Assembly (NCBI GenBank): GCA_945861885.1
Contig: CAMAVR010000001.1
Coordinates: forward strand, 124,001-188,000
Reading direction: 5' to 3'
DNA: 64,000 nt
Source: Nannocystis exedens
GTDB taxonomy: Bacteria; Myxococcota_A; Polyangia; Polyangiales; Polyangiaceae
Positions within the stretch are counted from its first letter, which is position 1; each line of letters starts with the position of its first letter. Below the pieces are notes generated by a model. That model had not been told where the DNA came from and made no database searches. It saw only the letters and a list, made by a program, of their open reading frames with translations. Shown in pieces: positions 7,409 through 15,888 of this stretch. Position numbers and translations under genes: made by a program.

Positions 7409-9922
7409 ATGGGCGGCCTCCGTCCGTATCGTAAAAAGGGCGACTTTTCGAAAACGGGCGAGCCTAAGGGGGAGTCTGTACGCGCGGGTGGTGATCGATT
7501 CGTGATTCAAATGCACGATGCAACGCGATTGCATTATGATTTCCGGCTTGAACTCGACGGCGTGCTCAAAAGCTGGGCCGTCCCCCGCGGTCCGAGCCTC
7601 GATCCAGCGGATAAGCGCCTCGCCGTCGAAGTAGAAGACCACCCTGTCGAATACGGAAGTTTCGAAGGGACAATTCCAAAAGGCGAATACGGCGGCGGGA
7701 CGGTGATGTTGTGGGACCGCGGAGCATGGGAGCCCCTAAATCCCAAACCGGCCGCGGCGCTGAAAGCGGGCAAGCTCGACTTCAATCTCTACGGTGAAAA
7801 GCTGCAGGGGCGCTGGGCGCTCGTACGAATGCCAAGAAAGCGGCCGAGCGAAAAGCCTCAGTGGCTCTTGTTAAAGAAAAAGGATGAGTACGCTGTCTCG
7901 CCGTACGACATTGCAAAGGAGACGCGAAGCGTCGCTACAGGGCGGTCGCTTAAGCAAATTGCTGTCGGAAAAAAAACGGCAGTGCCACGCGATGTAAAAC
8001 CGCAATTGGCTAAACTTGCAAGCGCGCCACCGCCCGACGACGGGTGGGGGTACGAAATAAAATACGATGGTTGCCGCATCGTTGCTTATGTCGATTCGAA
8101 GGCGATAAAACTCGTTTCGCGAAACTCCAAAGACTGGACGGCGAAGTTCCCCACGGTGCGCGATGCGCTGTCAAAAATGCCGGTTAAAACAGCTATTTTT
8201 GACGGCGAGTTGTGTGTCGTCGATAAAAAAGGGCGCACCGATTTTCAAGCGTTGCAAAATGCGTTGAGCGGCCTCGATGAGTCGGTTGCACTTGCCTACA
8301 TGGTGTTTGATTTGTTGTATCTCGACGGCGTCGACTTACGCGATCGTCCTTTGAGCGAGCGGAAACAATTACTAAAAAAAGCAGTCGGCGATCACTCAAC
8401 AGTTGTTCGCTATTCCGATCATGTGGTGGGAGACGGGGAGCAAATATTCAAAGAAGCGAGCCGGCTTGGTCTTGAGGGGCTTATCGCGAAACGGCTCGAT
8501 GCGCCCCATCGTCCGGGGCGATCGGCTGATTGGTTGAAGATTAAGTGCTCTAAGAGGCAAGAGTTTGTCGTTGGGGGTTATACCGACCCTGCTGGTGCTC
8601 GTCGCGGGATTGGGGCTTTGCTTGTTGGGACGCGTGATTCTGCTGATGGTTCGCTGATTTATGCTGGGAAAATTGGGACCGGATTTACTGACGCGATTTT
8701 GGGGGCACTTGAAGAGCGATTGGGGCTTATTGGCGTGAAGAAGTCGCCTTTTGTTGATCCAGCCACTTCTGGTTCGCGCACGCGCACGCGCACGCGCACG
8801 CGCACGCGCACGCGCACCAAAAACGATCACGATCACGATCACGTTGCAGGACCACGAAACGTTGTTGGGGTGCATTGGGTTCGGCCTTGTATTGTTGTTG
8901 AAGTTGAATTTGCTCAGTGGACTTCTGATGGCAAAATTCGCCATGGGGTTTTTAAGGGGGTTCGTACTGATAAATCGGCAACTTCTGTTGTTCGCGAGGT
9001 GCCTATTTTGCCGGGGCGGGCTTCCAAAAAAGCTTCGGGGGAGGCGCTTGTTGTTGACGGGATAACGATCACACATCCCGACAAAATATTGTTCGCTGCG
9101 GCTCGGATCACCAAAGCCGATGTCGCTCGGTATGTTTCAAAAATGGCGCCGCATATTCTTCGCTATGCTTCTGGGCGGGCGCTAACTTTGGTGCGCTGTC
9201 CGCATGGAGCGGGCGATAAGTGCTTTTTTCAAAAGCATATGGCGCATCCCGCTTCAGACGCGATTCTTAGCCGCACGGTTGAGGGGCGAGATTGCATTTA
9301 TGTTGAATCGGCCGACGGGCTTGTCGCTCTTACTCAGGCGGGGGTGCTCGAATTTCATTTGTCGGGTGCAGCGCTTGATGACATCGATCGACCCGACTGG
9401 ATCGTGTTCGACCTCGACCCTGACCCGACGGTCGAATGGGGTCGGGTGGTCGAAGCGGCGCTTGATGTTCGCTCGCGGCTTGATCAAATAGGATTACAAA
9501 GTTTCGTAAAGACTACCGGTGGCAAAGGGCTTCATGTCGTCGTTCCACTAAAGCGTAAGAGCCATTGGGAAGAGGTAAAAGAGTTCGCGCAGCTTTTTGC
9601 TCAGACAATGGCGCAGACGAATCCGTCGCAGTACACAGCAAATATGGCCAAAAAACAGCGAGTAAATCGCATATTTGTCGACTATCTTCGCAATTCATCG
9701 CAGGCGACCGCGATAGCCCCCTACTCTCTTCGAGCCCGCCCAGGTGCTCCTGTGGCAATGCCTATTCCTTGGTCGATGGTGACTAAAATTAGGCCGGAAG
9801 AGTTTAATCTTCAAAGTGTCATGCGCGGCGTAAAGCCGAAGATCGAGCATGCATGGGACGACTTTTTTTCGGTCAAGCAAAGTCTTCGACGTAGGGCGGG
9901 GGCTCGTCCCCCGCCGCGCTGA
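7409..9922 (+). CDS. ligD: LigD, multifunctional NHEJ DNA ligase (phosphoesterase-ligase-polymerase)
   Basis: 837 residues in the order PE-LIG-POL, as in Pseudomonas. The 3'-phosphoesterase (about 1-155) has HDATRLHYDFRLELDG with H36 and H42, and EDHPVEYGSFEG with H78. The ATP-dependent ligase (about 195-540) has the nucleotidyl-lysine motif KYDG at K218, and VHWVRP and VEFAQWT in its OB fold. The primase-like polymerase (about 550-825) has HPDK, the metal-binding VFDLDPD and TTGGKGLH. It processes and seals ends held by Ku. Two oddities: a repeat-encoded (Arg-Thr)7 and (Asp-His)3 insert in the ligase OB domain, and a C-terminal tail (828-837) encoded by a dispersed palindromic repeat whose spacer supplies the stop codon. 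A weak -10 box suggests a leaderless transcript. Confidence 0.95.
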   Translation: MGGLRPYRKKGDFSKTGEPKGESVRAGGDRFVIQMHDATRLHYDFRLELDGVLKSWAVPRGPSLDPADKRLAVEVEDHPVEYGSFEGTIPKGEYGGGTVMLWDRGAWEPLNPKPAAALKAGKLDFNLYGEKLQGRWALVRMPRKRPSEKPQWLLLKKKDEYAVSPYDIAKETRSVATGRSLKQIAVGKKTAVPRDVKPQLAKLASAPPPDDGWGYEIKYDGCRIVAYVDSKAIKLVSRNSKDWTAKFPTVRDALSKMPVKTAIFDGELCVVDKKGRTDFQALQNALSGLDESVALAYMVFDLLYLDGVDLRDRPLSERKQLLKKAVGDHSTVVRYSDHVVGDGEQIFKEASRLGLEGLIAKRLDAPHRPGRSADWLKIKCSKRQEFVVGGYTDPAGARRGIGALLVGTRDSADGSLIYAGKIGTGFTDAILGALEERLGLIGVKKSPFVDPATSGSRTRTRTRTRTRTRTKNDHDHDHVAGPRNVVGVHWVRPCIVVEVEFAQWTSDGKIRHGVFKGVRTDKSATSVVREVPILPGRASKKASGEALVVDGITITHPDKILFAAARITKADVARYVSKMAPHILRYASGRALTLVRCPHGAGDKCFFQKHMAHPASDAILSRTVEGRDCIYVESADGLVALTQAGVLEFHLSGAALDDIDRPDWIVFDLDPDPTVEWGRVVEAALDVRSRLDQIGLQSFVKTTGGKGLHVVVPLKRKSHWEEVKEFAQLFAQTMAQTNPSQYTANMAKKQRVNRIFVDYLRNSSQATAIAPYSLRARPGAPVAMPIPWSMVTKIRPEEFNLQSVMRGVKPKIEHAWDDFFSVKQSLRRRAGARPPPR
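8777..8842. repeat. Hexanucleotide microsatellites inside ligD
   Basis: CGCACG is repeated six times (8777-8812), followed by one CGCACC. After a two-codon gap, GATCAC is repeated three times (8825-8842). In frame they encode (Arg-Thr)7, Lys-Asn and (Asp-His)3. Because the unit is six bases, slippage changes the linker length by two residues without breaking the frame. Confidence 0.9.
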
Positions 9923-9959
9923 TGCAGGCCATGCGGCGGGGGACAAGCCCCCGCCCTAC
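9891..9959. repeat. Palindromic dispersed repeat, family A, copy 1 (inverted pair)
   Basis: The left arm 9891-9916 (GTAGGGCGGGGGCTCGTCCC...) and the right arm 9934-9959 are near-perfect reverse complements, and each arm can itself fold into a hairpin (GGCGGGGG/CCCCCGCC). The left arm lies inside ligD and encodes its C-terminus; the TGA (9920-9922) lies in the 17-base spacer. Relatives are at 13616-13754 and 33820-33879. Could act as a transcription barrier between the convergent ligD and nadB. Confidence 0.85.
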
Positions 9960-9984
9960 CAAGTTGTGTCAGCTAGCAAGCTCG

Positions 9985-11589
9985 CTACCGCCACAAATGC
10001 CGCGCGGGTACTCCTCGCTTTATGACAATGTCGCGCGCCCTTTGCGAATCGAGATTGGGGTAGTCGATTGTGTAGTGGAGGCCTCTGCTTTCGTGACGCG
10101 CTGAGGCGCACTCGACGATCAGCTGGGCGACTGTTGCAATATTACGTAGCTCTAGGAGATCGCGCGTTAGGACGTAGTTCCAATAATATTCGGCGATCTC
10201 TTCTTGCAGCATCGCGATGCGCCGCGCTGCGCGCTGAAGGCGCTTGTCGGACCTCACAATGCCGACGTAGTTCCACATCAGGCGGCGAAGCTCGTCCCAG
10301 TTGTGCGTGACGACGACCGCTTCATCGGGCGTCCCCGCGGAGCCGATATCCCAATCGGGCACCGTTGGCCACGACGCTTGTTTCGGCACAACTTTTAGCG
10401 CTTCTGCGGTGCGATGGCCGAATACCACTCCTTCCAGCAGCGAGTTTGAACCGAGGCGATTCGCGCCATGGAGGCCTGTAAACGCGCACTCGCCTATTGC
10501 CCACAAGCCCGGAATGGTTGTTCGCCCTTCGAGGTCGGTCGACACGCCGCCGCACAAATAGTGCGCCGCCGGAACGATCGGAATCGGCTGCGCTGTGATG
10601 TCGATCCCGTAGCGCAAACACTCGTTGTAAATGCTCGGAAAGCGCTCGCGCACGAACGCCGCCGGCTTGTGCGTGATGTCGAGATAAACGCAATCGTCGC
10701 CGGTGCGCTTGATTTCGAAGTCGATCGCTCGCGCAACGATGTCACGCGGCGCAAGCTCGGCGAGCGGATGATGCTTCGGCATAAACGGCGTGCCGTCGGC
10801 CAGGCGAAGAATCGCCCCCTCCCCTCGCAGCGCTTCGCTAATAAGAAAGTTTTTCGCGTCGGGGTGATACAGACACGTCGGATGAAATTGGTAGAACTCC
10901 ATGTTCCCAACTTCGGCGCCGGCGCGATACGCCATGGCAATGCCGTCGCCGGTCGCGACATCGGGGTTCGTTGTGTAAAGGTAAACTTTGCCGGCGCCGC
11001 CTGTCGCCAAAATTGTCGCGTGCGCTAGAATCGTGATTACTGTTCGCGACTCGATATCCAGAACATATGCGCCCACGCAGACTTCGGGGCCGCCGTATTT
11101 TGCGAGTGTGATGAGGTCGACCGCCATGTGCTCTTCGAGCACGCGAATGTTCGGTTCTCGGGCGATCGCTTCGACGAGCGCGCGCTCAATTTCGCGGCCG
11201 GTTGCATCGCCCGCGTGTGCGATGCGCCGTTTGGTGTGCCCCCCTTCGAGGTGTAGGTCGAGCTCGTCGGCTTCTGCGTCGGTGCGGTCGAATCGCGTGC
11301 CGTAGCCGCGCAATTTTGCGATCGCTTCGGGCCCCCCTTGAACGCACAATTCGACAACCCGCTCGTGGCACAGGCCGGCGCCGGCGACCAGTGTGTCGGC
11401 GATGTGCGCGCCAAACGTGTCGTCGTTCGCCAGGACCGCCGCGATCCCCCCTTGGGCGTATTTTGTGTTCGATTCGTCGCGGGCCCGCTTTGTGGCGACG
11501 ACCACCTGACCGTGCTTGGCCGCCTCTAGGGCGCAGGAAAGGCCGGCTATTCCCGACCCGATAATCAAATAATCACACGATATTTGCAT
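9985..11589 (-). CDS. nadB: L-aspartate oxidase
   Basis: 534 residues from ATG 11589; a TTG one codon upstream is the alternative start, and GAGTGG just upstream fits either. The FAD-binding N-terminus is DYLIIGSGIAGLSCALEAAK. Further family motifs are TKYAQGGIAAVL, ILATGGAGKVYLYTTNP, EFYQFHPTCLY, SEALRGEGAILR and YLCGGVSTDLEGRTTIPGL. NadB oxidises L-aspartate to iminoaspartate, the first step of de novo NAD synthesis. NadA and NadC are not in the window. It is divergent from etfB (156 bases apart) and convergent with ligD across a palindromic repeat. Confidence 0.95.
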   Translation of the reverse strand: MQISCDYLIIGSGIAGLSCALEAAKHGQVVVATKRARDESNTKYAQGGIAAVLANDDTFGAHIADTLVAGAGLCHERVVELCVQGGPEAIAKLRGYGTRFDRTDAEADELDLHLEGGHTKRRIAHAGDATGREIERALVEAIAREPNIRVLEEHMAVDLITLAKYGGPEVCVGAYVLDIESRTVITILAHATILATGGAGKVYLYTTNPDVATGDGIAMAYRAGAEVGNMEFYQFHPTCLYHPDAKNFLISEALRGEGAILRLADGTPFMPKHHPLAELAPRDIVARAIDFEIKRTGDDCVYLDITHKPAAFVRERFPSIYNECLRYGIDITAQPIPIVPAAHYLCGGVSTDLEGRTTIPGLWAIGECAFTGLHGANRLGSNSLLEGVVFGHRTAEALKVVPKQASWPTVPDWDIGSAGTPDEAVVVTHNWDELRRLMWNYVGIVRSDKRLQRAARRIAMLQEEIAEYYWNYVLTRDLLELRNIATVAQLIVECASARHESRGLHYTIDYPNLDSQRARDIVIKRGVPARHLWR

Positions 11590-11745
11590 CAAACCACTCG
11601 CAGCTTGCGTCTTTACAGGTAAAGGCTAAATCCACCGCTAAGAAATCGTCCCGCCTTGAACCGCTCGCTTGGTACGTCGTATGAGAGCCACATCGTGCTC
11701 GAATCTGCGCTGCGATTTTGACATGTCGTAAGGAGACCGTAACTC

Positions 11746-12573
11746 GTGAAGATACTCGTCCCTATAAAGCGGGTCGCCGACCCAGACAACGCGAACAAGC
11801 TAAAGATCTCGTCCGACGCGAAGGTTGATACCACCGGCCTAGAGTGGAAGCCGAATCCATTTGACGAATATGCCGTCGAAACAGCGCTTCGGCTAACCGA
11901 AAACGGCGCAAATACCAAAGCGCGTGTCGGCGAGGTCGTTGTCGTGATGTTCGGGCCCAAAGAGGCCGAGTCAACGCTCCGCGCAGCGCTAGCAACGGGC
12001 GCCGACAGAGCGATTCGCATCGACGCGAACGATGCCGATCTCGACGGCGATGTTGTCGCGCAGGGGCTGAAGGCAATTGTCGATAAAGAGAAGCCCGATC
12101 TCGTGCTGCTCGGGAAGCAAACAGTCGATAGCGATTCGAATCAGGTCGCGCAGCTGGTAGCCGAGTATCTAGGGTGGCCGCAGGCAACATTCGCGGCAAC
12201 GATTCGCAGTGAGGGCGATAAAGCGCTGCACGTGGGCCGAGAGGTCGACGGCGGCACGTTGCACTTGAAAGTAACGCTCCCGGCGGTGGTGTCGGTCGAT
12301 TTGCGAATCGTCGCGCCAAAGAGCGTCCGTTCGGCGCACACGGCCGAGGGGCACGCGTATCCCGACGGCGTACGATTTGCGGCATTGATGGCAATTATGG
12401 CCGCGAAAAAGAAGCCGCTCGTCGAGGAAAAGTTGAGCGACCTCGTCCCAGGAGCCACGCGGAAAATTGAGTACACGTCGTTCGCGCTACCGCCGGCCCG
12501 CGCCGCGGGGATCAAAGTAAAGAGCGTGCAAGAGCTCGTTCAAAAGCTCAAAGCAGAAGCGAAAGTTCTCTAA
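11746..12573 (+). CDS. etfB: Electron transfer flavoprotein beta subunit
   Basis: 275 residues starting at GTG 11746, behind AAGGAG (11730-11735). It begins MKILVPIKRVADPD and has NPFDEYAVETALRL, ATGADRAIRI, KQTVDSDSNQVAQLVAEYLGWP and the conserved LPAVVSVDLRI, all typical of EtfB. With EtfA it forms the FAD/AMP heterodimer that carries electrons from acyl-CoA and related dehydrogenases to ETF-quinone oxidoreductase. It is followed 41 bases later by etfA in the usual order. About 20-25 residues longer than many EtfB proteins, mostly at the C-terminus, which is normal for this subgroup. Confidence 0.95.
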   Translation: MKILVPIKRVADPDNANKLKISSDAKVDTTGLEWKPNPFDEYAVETALRLTENGANTKARVGEVVVVMFGPKEAESTLRAALATGADRAIRIDANDADLDGDVVAQGLKAIVDKEKPDLVLLGKQTVDSDSNQVAQLVAEYLGWPQATFAATIRSEGDKALHVGREVDGGTLHLKVTLPAVVSVDLRIVAPKSVRSAHTAEGHAYPDGVRFAALMAIMAAKKKPLVEEKLSDLVPGATRKIEYTSFALPPARAAGIKVKSVQELVQKLKAEAKVL

Positions 12574-12614
12574 ATGACACGTCGAACGATTACGGTCTGC
12601 GCGAAAGGTATTGA

Positions 12615-13580
12615 ATGATGAGCCACACTCTAGTCATCGCAGAGATGCATGAGGGGAAAGTTCGGAAGTCGACATTAAGCGCGGTGACGTTCGCGCGTCA
12701 GGTCGGCGCGCCGTTTGCGATTCTTGTGATCGGCGCCGGCGCTGCGAAAGCGGCAGCCGAAGTCGTGGCATTTGGCGCCCAAAAAGTGCTTGTTTGTGAC
12801 GATGCAAGCCTCGGAAACTATGTGTGCGAGCGTTTCGCGCCGACCGTGGCGGCGCTCGTGAAATCGCTGGCGTTCGATATCATCGCGGTGACGGCAAGCT
12901 CGTACGGCAAAGATCTCGCGCCGCGTGTTGCTGCAAAAATTGGCGCGGGGTACGCGCCCGACGTAAGCGGCGTTGTCGTTGACGGCGGGAAGCTCACGTA
13001 CAAGCGGCCGATGTATGCCGGAAATGCGTTTGGCACATGCGCGGTGACAACGCCGCTGCAAGTCGTATCGGTTCGTCAGAGCGATTTCGCAGCGGCTGAG
13101 GCGAGCGGAGGCGCGAGTGAAATTGAGGCGGTCCCTTATGCCGGCCCCGACGCAGCCGCGGCGCACGTTGAGTTCGTATCGCTCGAGCACGGGAAGAATG
13201 AGCGGCCCGATCTGGGCGAGGCACGCGTGATTGTGTCGGGCGGGCGTGCGCTAAAAGAGCAATTCGCGGCGGTTCTCGATCCGCTCGCCAATTTGTTAGG
13301 CGCGGCGGTTGGTGCCAGCCGAGCGGCGTGCGACGCAGGCTACGCATCGCCAGAGCTGCAAGTCGGTCAGACGGGGCGCGTCGTCGCACCGAAGCTCTAT
13401 TTTGCAATAGGGATTTCAGGGGCGATTCAGCATCTCGCAGGGATGAAAGGGTCAAAAGTGATCGTCGCGATCAACAAAGACGCAGACGCCCCAATTTTCC
13501 AAGTAGCCGACTACGGACTAGTGGCCGACCTATTCACGGCAGTGCCAGAGTTAGTAACAGAGCTAAAAGCGCAAGCGTAA
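12615..13580 (+). CDS. etfA: Electron transfer flavoprotein alpha subunit
   Basis: 321 residues from ATG 12615 (a second ATG follows directly). The N-terminal domain is Rossmann-like ([19 protein letters not shown]). The C-terminal FAD-binding signature includes [40 protein letters not shown] and [25 protein letters not shown]. It binds the FAD that shuttles electrons and pairs with the upstream EtfB. No dehydrogenase or ETF-QO gene is adjacent. It ends 35 bases before a palindromic repeat. Confidence 0.95.
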   Translation: [321 protein letters not shown]

Positions 13581-13615
13581 GCAACTAGGTCCACGCTAAA
13601 ATGGACGATCTCACC

Positions 13616-13754
13616 GTAGGGCGGCGGGCTTGTCCCCCGCCCCCCGCACGCTTCTGATCAACACCGTGGCCACGCGTTGCATGAGACATGAAACGTCCCG
13701 CCGCCCGTTCAAGCTGTCACGTGGCGGGGGGCGGGGGACGAGCCCGCCGCCCTA
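13616..13754. repeat. Palindromic dispersed repeat, family A, copy 2 (long inverted pair)
   Basis: The arms 13616-13650 and 13720-13754 are imperfect reverse complements of about 35 bases (GTAGGGCGGCGGGCTTGTCC...). They enclose about 69 bases with no recognisable content. The outer end of the right arm supplies the stop codon (CTA, read TAG) of the small minus-strand gene. Related to the repeats at 9891 and 33820. Confidence 0.85.
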
Positions 13755-13946
13755 CTCGTCTTCGAATAGCGCGTCGTTTGCCTGCTGAAAAAACGTCTCT
13801 TCCATCAGCTCTTCGAAGGTGAAGCCGCGCGCCGGCGTCTCTGTTGACAACTTTGATGGCGGCGCTTCCCAGAACTGGGCTCGCATGACGCGCTCGACCG
13901 CTGGATTTGGTGGCGTGTCAAGTGCTGATCGTTGTCGCTTTGCCAT
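13752..13946 (-). CDS. Small hypothetical protein upstream of parA
   Basis: 64 residues from ATG 13946 (MAKRQRSALDTPPNPAVERV ... ELMEETFFQQANDALFEDE). The frame extends further upstream to ATG 14066 (104 residues), but neither start has a good Shine-Dalgarno sequence. The composition is plausible for a soluble protein, with a basic N-terminus and an acidic helical C-terminus. The stop codon lies in the arm of a palindromic repeat, so the natural C-terminus may have been altered by that repeat. Divergent from parA. No family recognised. Confidence 0.45.
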   Translation of the reverse strand: MAKRQRSALDTPPNPAVERVMRAQFWEAPPSKLSTETPARGFTFEELMEETFFQQANDALFEDE

Positions 13947-14132
13947 TTCGTTAACACGATACCGGCCGCCTTCTTCGTGGGCAAAAATCTGACGTATTTT
14001 CAATAGCAAACGCGCTCTCGCCGCCGTTTTTTGCGGCTTTCTGCGAGGTCGCAAACTGTTTTGCATCGAGGCGACGACGTCGATTGCGGTGCGTTAGCGA
14101 TCCAGACTAAATTCGGTCGGGCGCCATACCTC

Positions 14133-14927
14133 ATGCCCAACCGATCCAACCCATCAGCCTCTTGCCGTCGAACTGCCATCGTCAATCAAAAAGGCGGTGT
14201 CGGTAAGACGACGACGGCGGTCAATCTCGCGGCAAGCCTAGCTGCAGCCGAAAAACGCGTTCTGCTGATCGATATCGACCCGCAGGGGAATGCCACCTCA
14301 GGCGTCGGTGTCCGACCGCAGAGCACCGATCAAAGCATTTATGATGTGCTTATCGGGCAGGCGTCGCTCGCTGACGTGATCGTGCAAACAGCGATTGCCC
14401 CGCTATGGGTAGCCCCCGCGACACAAGATTTGGTTGCGGCCGAAATCGAGCTAATCGACGAAGAAGAGAGGGCAACCCGCCTCCGAACAGCAATCGATAC
14501 GCTGCTCGAAACCGTCCCGTTCGACTACATTTTTATCGATTGTCCGCCGTCGCTCGGCCTTTTGACAATCAATGCGCTAACGGCGGTCGATAGGGTGCTG
14601 GTGCCGCTCCAGTGCGAATATTTCGCGCTCGAAGGGCTCACCCATTTGATGGCGACGCTCGATCGCATCAAAGCGAGCACAAACCCGAATTTAGAAGTAC
14701 ACGGCGTCGTTCTAACGATGTTCGATTCGCGCAACAATCTCGCGCATCAGGTTGCCGACGAAGTGCGTCGTCACTTTCACGTTTTCGATTCTGTCATTCC
14801 GCGGAACATCCGTCTCTCGGAGGCCCCTTCCTACGGAAAGCCGGCGCTTTTGTACGATATCGAATCGAAAGGCGCGCAAGGCTACCTGTCGCTCGCGCGT
14901 GAACTTTTGCAATCCGACGCTTTGTAA
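14133..14927 (+). CDS. parA: ParA/Soj chromosome partitioning ATPase
   Basis: 264 residues from ATG 14133; the frame is open upstream but that part lacks similarity to the family. The deviant Walker A motif NQKGGVGKTTTAVNLA (residues 18-33) has the signature lysine. It is followed by LLIDIDPQGNATSGVG, the Walker B region FIDCPPSLGLLT, PLQCEYFALEGL and PRNIRLSEAPSYGKP, all characteristic of Soj-type ParA. It binds DNA non-specifically with ATP and moves ParB-parS complexes during segregation. parB follows 24 bases downstream. No gidA/gidB or rpmH is next to it, so the origin itself is not shown to be here. Confidence 0.95.
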   Translation: MPNRSNPSASCRRTAIVNQKGGVGKTTTAVNLAASLAAAEKRVLLIDIDPQGNATSGVGVRPQSTDQSIYDVLIGQASLADVIVQTAIAPLWVAPATQDLVAAEIELIDEEERATRLRTAIDTLLETVPFDYIFIDCPPSLGLLTINALTAVDRVLVPLQCEYFALEGLTHLMATLDRIKASTNPNLEVHGVVLTMFDSRNNLAHQVADEVRRHFHVFDSVIPRNIRLSEAPSYGKPALLYDIESKGAQGYLSLARELLQSDAL

Positions 14928-14951
14928 CCCGTTTGCCATGAATTGGGGCCC

Positions 14952-15866
14952 ATGACACAACCGCTCGCGCCGAATTCTCCTGCAACTTCGCCGACGGACA
15001 CGACAAAACGCCGCGCTCTCGGTCGAGGGCTCGATGCACTTTTGCCGTCGGCCGCGCCGTCGCCCGCGTACGGCGAAAAGAGCGTTTTTATGTGCGCGCT
15101 CGAGAAAATTCGGCCGCAAAAAGGGCAGCCGCGCCAGCATTTTGATGCCGAGGCGCTCGAAGATCTCGCGTCGTCGATTCGAGAGCACGGACTACTTGAG
15201 CCGATCGTCGTTCGGCGAGCGTCGGGTGGGGCCGATGTATTTGAAATCATCGCCGGTGAGAGGCGCTGGCGCGCATGCCAAAAAGCCGGCCTGCACGACG
15301 CGATGGTCGTCGTCAAAGATGTCTCGCCGCAAAGTGCGTTTGAGCTCGCCCTGATCGAAAATGTTCAGCGCGAAGATTTGAATCCGGTCGAGCTCGCAGA
15401 GGCGCTTGAGCGGCTCATCAAAGAGCACGGCTACACGCAAGAGACCCTCGGGCTTCGGCTAGGCAAAGATCGAACTACAATCACCAATTCGCTCCGATTG
15501 CTGCGGCTTCCAGAGCAAGTTCGGATGAAAGTGATGATCGGCGAGCTGAGCGAAGGGCACGCGCGCGCGCTGCTCGGCGCCGAAGGCGATACGATCGAGT
15601 CGCTCGCGGAGCGCGTTATTCGCGGGAAAATGAGCGTTCGCGCAACCGAAGCGCTCGTTCGGATGTCAAAGAAGAGCGGAAGCGGAGGCAAGCCGCCGAC
15701 GATTCATGCGCCCGAAAAGAGCGCGAGTGTGCGCGATTTAGAACGACGGTTGTCGCAAACGATGGGGATGCAGGTCGAAGTGCGCGACGACGGAAATCGT
15801 GGTGAAGTAGTCATCCCGTACGCCGATCTAGACGCGCTTGACCGAATCATTGCGCGGCTTGAGTAG
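14952..15866 (+). CDS. parB: ParB/Spo0J chromosome partitioning protein
   Basis: 304 residues from ATG 14952, preceded by GGGG; an in-frame TTG at 14943 is the alternative start. The N-terminus has the typical ParA-interacting KRRALGRGLDALLPS. The ParB/CTPase domain has IRPQKGQPRQHFD, SIREHGLLEPIVVR and the GERRWRA box (IIAGERRWRACQKAG). The HTH domain has LALIENVQREDLNPVE and GLRLGKDRTTITNSLRLL. The C-terminal dimerisation part ends VVIPYADLDALDRIIARL. ParB is a CTP-dependent clamp that loads at parS. No copy of the consensus TGTTTCACGTGAAACA was noticed in the window. Confidence 0.95.
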   Translation: MTQPLAPNSPATSPTDTTKRRALGRGLDALLPSAAPSPAYGEKSVFMCALEKIRPQKGQPRQHFDAEALEDLASSIREHGLLEPIVVRRASGGADVFEIIAGERRWRACQKAGLHDAMVVVKDVSPQSAFELALIENVQREDLNPVELAEALERLIKEHGYTQETLGLRLGKDRTTITNSLRLLRLPEQVRMKVMIGELSEGHARALLGAEGDTIESLAERVIRGKMSVRATEALVRMSKKSGSGGKPPTIHAPEKSASVRDLERRLSQTMGMQVEVRDDGNRGEVVIPYADLDALDRIIARLE

Positions 15867-15888
15867 ATAGTCCGAACAAGGAGACAGC

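Noticed and set aside
8396..9076. Long minus-strand frame opposite ligD with an Arg-Ala repeat
   Set aside because: It is the complement of the ligD hexanucleotide repeat and of conserved ligase codons; the residues have no domain and the frame has no ribosome binding site.
10468..11028. 186-codon plus-strand frame opposite nadB
   Set aside because: nadB is well supported by motifs along the full length; the opposite frame is a shadow.
11613..12020. 135-codon minus-strand frame between nadB and etfB
   Set aside because: It mostly covers the start of etfB in antisense and is rich in Ser/Thr/Arg as expected for a shadow of a GC-rich gene.
13580..13760. CRISPR-like array near the GC-rich repeat
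   Set aside because: There are only two inverted arms, with no regular direct repeats and no spacers of equal length; no cas gene is in the window.
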